The notes below the pieces were generated by a model. That model was given only the letters and a program-made list of their open reading frames with translations. It did no database searches and was not told the origin of the DNA. Both the position numbers and the translations under genes were made by a program. A stretch of 64,000 nt of DNA, from positions 1 to 64,000 of the forward strand of contig SUYR01000016.1 in NCBI GenBank assembly GCA_015060335.1. The letters run 5' to 3'. The stretch is from Bacteroidales bacterium (lineage in GTDB: Bacteria > Bacteroidota > Bacteroidia > Bacteroidales > UBA932). Each line of letters starts with the position of its first letter. The first letter of the stretch is position 1. Positions 58,593 to 64,000 of the stretch are shown piece after piece.

Positions 58593-60608
58593 ATGAATGA
58601 CACAAAAGTAATGAATCTGGCTGCTGACAATATCCGTGTTCTGGCAGCTTCAATGGTTGAAAAAGCTAAATCCGGTCATCCAGGCGGAGCTATGGGCGGT
58701 GCAGACTTTATAAACGTGCTGTACTCGGAGTATCTGCAGTATGATCCTGAGAATCCGGAGTGGGCTGGACGTGACCGTCTGTTCCTTGATCCGGGCCATA
58801 TGTCACCGATGCTTTATGCACAGCTCGCTCTCGCAGGTAAGTTCTCAATCGATGAACTTAAGGAGTTCCGTCAGTGGGGCTCTCCTACACCCGGACATCC
58901 GGAGCGTGACGTGAAGCGTGGCATTGAGAATACTTCTGGTCCTCTTGGTCAGGGTCATGTGTTCGCAGTGGGAGCTGCTATGGCAGCAAAATTCCTTCAT
59001 GCAAGGACAGGTAATCCTACCTTTGCAAAGGAAACCATATATGCATATATATCTGACGGTGGTATTCAGGAAGAGATTTCTCAGGGAGCTGGCCGTGTGG
59101 CAGGAACGCTCGGACTCGACAATCTCGTGATGTTCTATGACTCAAATGACATTCAGCTTTCTACCACATGCGAAGAAGTCATGCTTGAAGATACTGCAAT
59201 GAAATACACCTCATGGGGCTGGCATGTCATAACCATTGACGGAAATGATTGTACTCAGATCCGTAAGGCTCTGGATGAGGCAAAGTCTGTAAACGACCGT
59301 CCTACACTTATTATCGGTAAATGTGTGATGGGCAAGGGAGCCAGAACCGCGGATAATCAATCATATGAAAGAAACTGCAAGACTCATGGAGCACCTCTCG
59401 GCGGAGATGCTTACAGAAATACTATTCTGAACCTTGGCGGTAATCCTGATGATCCTTTCGTTGTATATGACGAAGTAAAGGAACTTTATGCAAAGCGTGA
59501 GGTCGAGCTTAAGGCAATTGCCGCTGAGCGTCAGGCAGAAGAATCTCGGTGGGCTGCTGCAAATCCGGAAAAAGCGGCTCAGCTTGCAGATTGGCTAAGT
59601 GGAAATGCACCTGAGGTCGACTGGAGCAAGGTGCAGCAGAAGGCAGGAGCGCCTACCAGAAACGGATCGGCAACAGTTCTCGGCGTCCTTGCAGAGCAGG
59701 TCCCTAATATGGTGGTGTCATCGGCAGACCTTTCAAATTCAGATAAGACAGACGGATTCCTCAATAAGACTCATGCTTTCGTAAAGGGCGATTTCAGCGG
59801 TGCATTCTTCCAGGCTGGAGTATCGGAACTCACTATGGCATGCGTATGTATGGGTATGATGCTTCATGGCGGAGTGATTACAGCCTGCGGTACATTCTTC
59901 GTATTCTCCGACTATATGAAACCAGCAGTCAGGATGGCAGCTTTGATGGAGCTTCCTATCAAGTTCATCTGGTCGCACGATGCATTCCGTGTAGGTGAGG
60001 ACGGACCTACTCATGAGCCTGTAGAGCAGGAGGCTCAGATCCGTCTGATGGAGAAACTTAAAAATCATAGTGGTAAGAATTCCGTTCTCGTTCTTCGTCC
60101 TGCAGACGTTGAAGAAACAACTGTATGTTGGAGAATGGCGATGGAAAATGTATCGACTCCTACAGCACTGATACTCTCTCGTCAGAACATCGATATGCTA
60201 CCGGAAGGAAATGACTATCAGCAGGCAGAAAAAGGAGCATATATAGTAGCTGGATCAGAAGAAAATCCGGATGTGATTCTGGTGGCTTCAGGATCGGAGG
60301 TTTCTACTTTGGAGGCTGGCGCGGCTCTTCTCCGCGCAGAAGGTGTCAAGGTAAGAGTTGTAAGCTGTCCTTCAGAAGGACTCTTCCGTAACCAGTCTGA
60401 AGAATATCAGGAATCAGTACTTCCGAAGGGTGCGAGGATCTTTGGACTGACGGCAGGACTCCCTGTCAATCTTCAGGGACTGGTAGGCAGCAACGGAAAG
60501 GTGTTCGGTCTCGAAAGTTTCGGATTCTCGGCTCCGTACAAGGTACTTGACGAGAAGCTTGGTTTTACTGCAGATAATGTTTATAATCAGGTAAAGGCAA
60601 TGCTTTAA
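58593..60608 (+). CDS. tkt: Transketolase
   Basis: 671 aa, full length with three domains. The thiamine diphosphate domain has KSGHPGGAMGGADFINVLYS and GPLGQGHVFAVGAAMAAKFL, plus the ISDGGIQEEISQGAGRVAGT region. The pyrimidine domain has FFQAGVSELTMACVCMGMML with the catalytic-type Glu, and the C-terminal domain follows. It moves two-carbon units in the non-oxidative pentose phosphate pathway. Monocistronic with its own promoter and terminator. Confidence 0.96.
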   Translation: MNDTKVMNLAADNIRVLAASMVEKAKSGHPGGAMGGADFINVLYSEYLQYDPENPEWAGRDRLFLDPGHMSPMLYAQLALAGKFSIDELKEFRQWGSPTPGHPERDVKRGIENTSGPLGQGHVFAVGAAMAAKFLHARTGNPTFAKETIYAYISDGGIQEEISQGAGRVAGTLGLDNLVMFYDSNDIQLSTTCEEVMLEDTAMKYTSWGWHVITIDGNDCTQIRKALDEAKSVNDRPTLIIGKCVMGKGARTADNQSYERNCKTHGAPLGGDAYRNTILNLGGNPDDPFVVYDEVKELYAKREVELKAIAAERQAEESRWAAANPEKAAQLADWLSGNAPEVDWSKVQQKAGAPTRNGSATVLGVLAEQVPNMVVSSADLSNSDKTDGFLNKTHAFVKGDFSGAFFQAGVSELTMACVCMGMMLHGGVITACGTFFVFSDYMKPAVRMAALMELPIKFIWSHDAFRVGEDGPTHEPVEQEAQIRLMEKLKNHSGKNSVLVLRPADVEETTVCWRMAMENVSTPTALILSRQNIDMLPEGNDYQQAEKGAYIVAGSEENPDVILVASGSEVSTLEAGAALLRAEGVKVRVVSCPSEGLFRNQSEEYQESVLPKGARIFGLTAGLPVNLQGLVGSNGKVFGLESFGFSAPYKVLDEKLGFTADNVYNQVKAML

Positions 60609-60633
60609 GCAAAATTTTCTATAAGATTATATG

Positions 60634-60660
60634 ATCCCCGGCTTGGACCGGGGATTTTTT
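60634..60660 (+). terminator. Terminator of tkt
   Basis: Stem ATCCCCGG (60634-60641) / CCGGGGAT (60648-60655), 6-nt loop CTTGGA, then six T. The stem resembles the palindrome at 1118-1138. Confidence 0.9.
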
Positions 60661-60709
60661 GTCGGCATGATACTTGACTTTTAGTTTTGAAAAATTAAAA
60701 ATTGGTATT

Positions 60710-61309
60710 ATGAAACGTCATTTTGAAAATCTGGCTGCAAGAGCATCACGTGCCATCAGACATTGGTGGCTGATGTTCATTGCCGGCTTATTGTGCGTAG
60801 CAGCCGGCATATGTGTATTTGTGTTTCCGATAGAAAGCTATGTCACTCTAAGTGTTCTTTTCGGTGTCCTGATGCTTCTGACAGGAGCGGCTCAGCTTAT
60901 AATCGCTTCTACGAGCGGTAATTATCTCATGATGAGAGGTTACTTCATAGTGGGCGGTGTGCTTGATGTCATATTGGGAATATTCCTTTGTGTATATCCG
61001 GGAGTATCATTGATGGCTTTACCTATAATGCTGGGATTATGGCTTATGTATAACAGTTTCATCATCATCTCTCTTGGTGGAGATATGGATACTTTCAAAC
61101 TGTCCGGTGGGGGAATGCTTATAATACTCGGAATACTTCTCCTTGTATTGTCTGTCTTTGTTCTGCTTGATCCGTTCAGTGTAGGAATCGTGACCGTCCT
61201 GACTGTAGCTGGAGTCGGACTTATTCTACTTGGATTGCTATTTTGTGCTATCTCTGTCAAACTTAGGGACTTACACAAAATGGTCCAGAATGAGTACCCT
61301 GTAAAGTAG
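60710..61309 (+). CDS. HdeD/DUF308 family membrane protein
   Basis: 199 aa from MKRHFENLAARASRAIRHWW; the in-frame start at 60674 adds an unlikely N-terminus. Six hydrophobic segments in three pairs (WLMFIAGLLCVAAGICVFVF, VTLSVLFGVLMLLTGAAQLI, MLIILGILLLVLSVFVLLDP), the internal repeat pattern of HdeD. The E. coli homologue is linked to acid resistance, but the general role of the family is unclear. Monocistronic. Confidence 0.85.
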   Translation: MKRHFENLAARASRAIRHWWLMFIAGLLCVAAGICVFVFPIESYVTLSVLFGVLMLLTGAAQLIIASTSGNYLMMRGYFIVGGVLDVILGIFLCVYPGVSLMALPIMLGLWLMYNSFIIISLGGDMDTFKLSGGGMLIILGILLLVLSVFVLLDPFSVGIVTVLTVAGVGLILLGLLFCAISVKLRDLHKMVQNEYPVK

Positions 61310-61359
61310 CTTCAGATAGCGAAATTTTTGAAAAAATGTTGTAAAAAGTGCGCAAAAAA

Positions 61360-61390
61360 TTTGGTAGTTCAGATTTTTTGCGTACCTTTG
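61360..61390 (+). promoter_or_regulatory. Promoter of the tRNA-Asp/tRNA-Val unit
   Basis: TTTG (61360-61363), 19 bp, TACCTTTG (61383-61390), exact consensus match, 38 bp before tRNA-Asp. Confidence 0.85.
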
Positions 61391-61428
61391 CATCCGCGTT
61401 CGAGAAAAACGCATAAGTCTGAACAAAT

Positions 61429-61502
61429 GGTGCGGTAGTTCAGCTGGTTAGAATACCGGCCTGTCACGCCGGGGGTCGCGGGTTCGAGTCCCGTCCGCAC
61501 CG
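61429..61502 (+). tRNA. tRNA-Asp (GTC)
   Basis: 74 nt. Acceptor GGTGCGG (61429-61435) / CCGCACC (61495-61501), anticodon GTC in CCGGCCTGTCACGCCGG, T-loop GGTTCGAGTCC, discriminator G. CCA not encoded. A 144-nt spacer without a recognisable promoter or terminator separates it from tRNA-Val, so both are probably cut from one transcript. Confidence 0.95.
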
Positions 61503-61646
61503 CAAGAAAAGTTCTTCGGAATATTTCGCCGCTTGTTTTGTTTGAGAACAAGGAAGACAAGCTCTGAAGGAGGGAGCAACCTGATGGTTGTGACCGACTG
61601 AAGATGCGCAGTCTGACGCAGTTATCGGACAAAAGAAGCAAGAAAA

Positions 61647-61724
61647 GGGAGCATAGCTCAGTTGGTTTAGAGCATCTGCCTTACAAGCAGAGGGTCGGGG
61701 GTTCGACTCCCTCTGCTCCCACCA
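61647..61724 (+). tRNA. tRNA-Val (TAC)
   Basis: Acceptor GGGAGCA (61647-61653) / TGCTCCC (61714-61720), anticodon stem TCTGC/GCAGA with loop CTTACAA giving TAC, T-loop GGTTCGACTCC. Discriminator A is followed by an encoded CCA (61722-61724). Confidence 0.95.
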
Positions 61725-61760
61725 AAAAAGCCTTAGAATTTTCTAAGGCTTTTTTAATTA
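61724..61760. terminator. Bidirectional terminator between tRNA-Val and hsp20
   Basis: Stem AAAAAAGCCTTAG / CTAAGGCTTTTTT around AATTTT (61724-61755), U-run on both strands. It serves tRNA-Val and the convergent hsp20-type gene. Confidence 0.88.
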
Positions 61761-61773
61761 TACGGAGACCGAA

Positions 61774-62208
61774 CTATTTCACTTCAATAATTCTTTTCTC
61801 AGCTTCTTCTTTCACATTCTGAAGTTTAGGAATCTTTACATACAGGATACCGTCCTTGACAGTCGCCTCGATATTGTCCTTGTCAGTGTTTTCTGGCAGA
61901 GCTAAAGTCTGGTGAAATTTAGTGCATGCAAATTCCTTTCTGAGATATTTCCCTTCTTTCTTGCACTCCTTTTCTTCGCACTTCCTTTCCATTTCGATAA
62001 CAAGGTGACCTTCCTTGCTGATATGCACATCGAAGTCTTTCTTGCACATACCTGGAGCTGCGAGCTCGATGTTGTATGATTTGTCGTCTTCAATTACATT
62101 CATGGCAGGTGTAGAGCCTCCGAATTTGGTGAGGCCGTTTCCCTCGAAGAAGTCTGTGAAAAAGTCAGGAATCCAGTTCTGACCGTTGATTCTTTTTGCT
62201 GGTAACAT
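61774..62208 (-). CDS. Small heat-shock protein (Hsp20/alpha-crystallin)
   Basis: 144 aa ATP-independent holdase. N-terminal WIPDFFTDFFEG, alpha-crystallin domain about 35-130 (MNVIEDDKSYNIELAAPGMC, DFDVHISKEGHLVIEMERK), conserved LALPENTDKDNIEATVKDGI, LYVKIPK, and C-terminal RIIEVK. Four cysteines (55, 77, 82, 95), unusual for the family. The start has a good AGGAG Shine-Dalgarno sequence 9 nt upstream, rare in this phylum. An 11-nt odd palindrome GACACTGTGTC (62242-62252) lies upstream. Confidence 0.93.
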   Translation of the reverse strand: MLPAKRINGQNWIPDFFTDFFEGNGLTKFGGSTPAMNVIEDDKSYNIELAAPGMCKKDFDVHISKEGHLVIEMERKCEEKECKKEGKYLRKEFACTKFHQTLALPENTDKDNIEATVKDGILYVKIPKLQNVKEEAEKRIIEVK

Positions 62209-62241
62209 ATTATTTTTCTCCTATTTGTTAAATTATGCCGT

Positions 62242-62252
62242 GACACTGTGTC
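62242..62252. promoter_or_regulatory. Possible operator palindrome upstream of hsp20
   Basis: GACACTGTGTC, a perfect odd palindrome 34 bp before the hsp20-type start. No known regulator match; speculative. Confidence 0.25.
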
Positions 62253-62371
62253 CCGGTACCTCTCCATAGTCAATATCTGGACCAAATCCACCAGAATACT
62301 CACTCTTTTACCGTCCCTCACTTTTGAGTCCTGTCACCTAATACGCTGATTCATAACCGCTTACAGAAAAT

Positions 62372-62395
62372 CGATTCCCCGTCTGAGGGGAATCG
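62372..62395. repeat. Third copy of the GATTCCCC palindrome
   Basis: CGATTCCCC (62372-62380) / GGGGAATCG (62387-62395), loop GTCTGA, followed by CATATCTGTA. Same arms as the palindromes at 13024-13047 and 13791-13814. The gap 62209-62526 also holds the operator-like palindrome at 62242 and the manA -7 element TAACTTTG (62497-62504); no gene is seen. Confidence 0.75.
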
Positions 62396-62526
62396 CATAT
62401 CTGTATGTCGTTGATTGTGAGTGATTTATGCGCCAGGCGTTGCAAGAAAGTTTACCGGTTGATTGCAACTTTTATGGTATCTAATCGGAATTCTCTTAAC
62501 TTTGCATTCTGTAAACATGAATCTAT

Positions 62527-63834
62527 ATGGAAAAGAAATTATATCCTTTCAAGTTCATCCCTGTTGCCTCAAGAAGGCCTTGGGGAGGAAATGCTCTGGT
62601 TAACGATCTGGGAAAGAAATTCGTAGAGGTTGACAGCGATGGCAATGAGTCTGTTCTGGGATCTGATGTCCTGATCGGAGAGAGTTGGGAATTGGCCGAT
62701 ATGGGGATCGAGGATTCGGTAGTAGCAGAAGGTTGGCTTGCCGGCAATACTATCAGTGAACTTATGGAAACATATCTTGAGAGACTTGTTGGTGAGAATG
62801 TATATAATTATTATGGCCGTCAGTTCCCTCTGCTTATCAAGTTTCTGGATATTAATGACAAACTCTCAGTCCAGGTGCATCCGGACGATGAGGTTGCTGC
62901 AGAAAGGTATGATTCTCTGGGAAAAGCGGAGATATGGTATGTGATGGATGCAAAGCCGGGCGCAAAGATGTATTGCGGATTCACTCGCGATATGACAGCT
63001 CAGGAGTTCTATGACAGATGTAAGAACGGTACTGTAGAGGAAGTACTGAACGTCATATATCCAAAGAAAGGGGACGTTATATATATCACTCCAGGAACAG
63101 TTCATGCCGCGGACGGAGGACTTCTCATTGCAGAGATTCAGGAGTCATCCGACATGACATTCCGTCTGTATGATTGGGGCAGGGAGTTCAATCCGGCTAC
63201 ATCCCGTCAGACGCATCTTGAAGAAGCGATTGATATAATCGATTATAGACCATTTGACTTCGGCTTATATAGAAAGGGACCGCTGTGGGGTGACGAGGCA
63301 TCGAACTCACCTTGTAAGGCTCATGAATGCGATTGTCATGATGAGGAATGTCATTGTCATGATGAGGAATGTCATTGTCATTGTCATGACCATAAGGACG
63401 AAGGTGGGATTGTCGAGACACTTGTCGAGTCACCTCAGTTCAATGTGACAAAGCTTCATCTTTCGGATCCGCTTCATATATATACAGAGAAATTCGAGAG
63501 CTTCATAATATATATATGCCTTGAGGGAGGTGCTTCAGTTCAAGTGCCTTCAACTAAGGAAAATGGAGAGGCCTATATGATGAATTATGAGTTTGCCAAG
63601 GGTGAGACTATCCTTATTCCTGCAGAATTGCCAGATTTCTATCTCGTCCCTCGAGACCGTTCTACCTTGCTTCTGGAGGCAGTTACACGCCCTGCTGAGG
63701 ATCTTGATGAATATATTGACCTTTCGACTGAAGCCTTCCTTGACAATGAAGATTACGAAGGCTTGGAGGATGGTGCATTCGATGACGAGCCATCTGCGCC
63801 TGAAGGCAGCAGTCCACTTAACTTTTTCAGCTAA
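62527..63834 (+). CDS. manA: Mannose-6-phosphate isomerase, class I, with Cys/His-rich insert
   Basis: 435 aa cupin enzyme that interconverts mannose-6-P and fructose-6-P, feeding GDP-mannose/fucose for surface glycans. Class I motifs: RPWGGNALVNDLG, DKLSVQVHPDDEVA (zinc ligands Gln/His), GDVIYITPGTVHAADGG, LLIAEIQESSDMTFRLYDWG. Residues 263-291 are an insert rich in Cys and His (8 Cys, 8 His) built from a repeated CHDEECH unit, a probable metal-binding loop absent from normal ManA. The last ~25 residues are acidic. It precedes the S4-domain gene by 6 nt. Confidence 0.9.
   Translation: MEKKLYPFKFIPVASRRPWGGNALVNDLGKKFVEVDSDGNESVLGSDVLIGESWELADMGIEDSVVAEGWLAGNTISELMETYLERLVGENVYNYYGRQFPLLIKFLDINDKLSVQVHPDDEVAAERYDSLGKAEIWYVMDAKPGAKMYCGFTRDMTAQEFYDRCKNGTVEEVLNVIYPKKGDVIYITPGTVHAADGGLLIAEIQESSDMTFRLYDWGREFNPATSRQTHLEEAIDIIDYRPFDFGLYRKGPLWGDEASNSPCKAHECDCHDEECHCHDEECHCHCHDHKDEGGIVETLVESPQFNVTKLHLSDPLHIYTEKFESFIIYICLEGGASVQVPSTKENGEAYMMNYEFAKGETILIPAELPDFYLVPRDRSTLLLEAVTRPAEDLDEYIDLSTEAFLDNEDYEGLEDGAFDDEPSAPEGSSPLNFFS
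63334..63375 (+). repeat. 21-bp tandem repeat inside manA
   Basis: TGTCATGATGAGGAATGTCA plus T is repeated exactly twice (63334-63354, 63355-63375), then partial TGTCAT units follow to about 63387. Each unit codes CHDEECH. The two copies are identical at base level, implying recent expansion. Confidence 0.85.
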
Positions 63835-63840
63835 TCCGTA

Positions 63841-64000
63841 ATGGAAGAAGTAAGAATTGATAAATATCTCTGGTCAATCAGGGTGTTCAAGACCAGAAGT
63901 GAGGCTACTGTTGCGTGTAACGGCGGAAAGGTACGTCTTAACGGATCTGATGTCAAACCGTCAAAGGCTGTGAAGCCGGGAGATGTCATTGTGGTCAGAA
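63841..64000 (+). CDS. S4-domain RNA-binding protein (Hsp15/HslR-like), 5' part
   Basis: ATG at 63841, open to the window end (53 codons). MEEVRIDKYLWSIRVFKTRS, then EATVACNGGKVRLNG and VKPGDVIVVR, is a full S4 RNA-binding domain as in Hsp15, which rescues stalled 50S-nascent chain complexes. 6 nt after manA, so probably cotranscribed. The C-terminal part is outside the window. Confidence 0.85.
   Translation, partial: MEEVRIDKYLWSIRVFKTRSEATVACNGGKVRLNGSDVKPSKAVKPGDVIVVR

Noticed and set aside
58258..58596. Forward 112-codon frame
   Set aside because: It overlaps the 3' end of the pseudouridine synthase in another frame and reads through tRNA-Gly.
61369..61641. Reverse-strand 90-codon frame
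   Set aside because: Translation of the antisense of tRNA-Asp (RTGLEPATPGVTGRYSNQ), a common false gene.
1..64000. Search for defence systems, prophage, IS transposases, integrases and CRISPR
   Set aside because: None recognised in either strand of this window; the only repeat structures are the palindromes and direct repeats listed.

Overview
This window looks like a chromosomal segment from a member of the order Bacteroidales (phylum Bacteroidota). Family or genus cannot be fixed from the sequence alone. The evidence is a SusC/SusD pair, many lipoproteins of Bacteroidales-only DUF families, FimA/Mfa-type fimbrillins, a complete Na+-NQR operon, class I fumarase, and promoters of the Bacteroidota type (TTTG, about 19 bp, TAnnTTTG) in front of most tRNA and many protein genes. 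Shine-Dalgarno sequences are mostly absent.

Layout. 1-1477: a truncated reverse-strand gene, a small outer-membrane-type protein flanked by a direct repeat, and a palindrome-rich spacer. 1478-11567: housekeeping genes (fumarase, tRNA-Gln, an ACT/UPF0210/TadA/YqaA operon, rpmH, a polA/ECF sigma/rsmG operon, hisS). 11568-13898: tRNA-fMet, tRNA-Leu, two small outer-membrane-type proteins and repeats. 13899-17501: LytTR regulator, FabF, DUF4293 protein, nucleoside phosphorylase. 17510-20322: reverse-strand fimbrial operon. 20533-28888: a tight forward operon of a DUF47 protein and seven cell-surface glycan genes: two glycosyltransferases, LicD, Stealth, a cytidylyltransferase-aminotransferase fusion, an opine-dehydrogenase-like enzyme and an acyltransferase. 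28993-34851: nqrABCDEF on the reverse strand. 35025-37457: UvrD/PcrA helicase. 37748-39864: two lipoproteins (DUF4493/DUF6359-like and fimbrillin-like). 40089-55469: SusCD operon with LRR lipoproteins and a subtilisin-type protease, probably a protein/peptide acquisition locus. 55634-64000: dnaK, a pseudouridine synthase, tRNAs, transketolase, HdeD-like protein, Hsp20, mannose-6-phosphate isomerase and the start of an S4-domain protein.

The best candidate for an undescribed system is the 21185-28888 cluster. An enzyme fusing a LicC-like cytidylyltransferase to a HisC/CobD-like PLP enzyme lies next to an opine-dehydrogenase-family gene, LicD and a Stealth phosphotransferase. Together they could make and attach a nucleotide-activated, N-carboxyalkylated amino-alcohol phosphate to a surface glycan. 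That product is inferred, not shown. Other unusual points are a mannose-6-phosphate isomerase with a Cys/His-rich insert (16 of 27 residues), a PolA whose proofreading residues appear lost, two small outer-membrane-type genes each bracketed by direct repeats, and phased AT-rich repeats in front of the glycan operon.

Limits: family names come from recognition of the translated sequences, not database searches. Starts were moved from the longest ORF where a signal peptide, promoter or family N-terminus pointed to an internal start.
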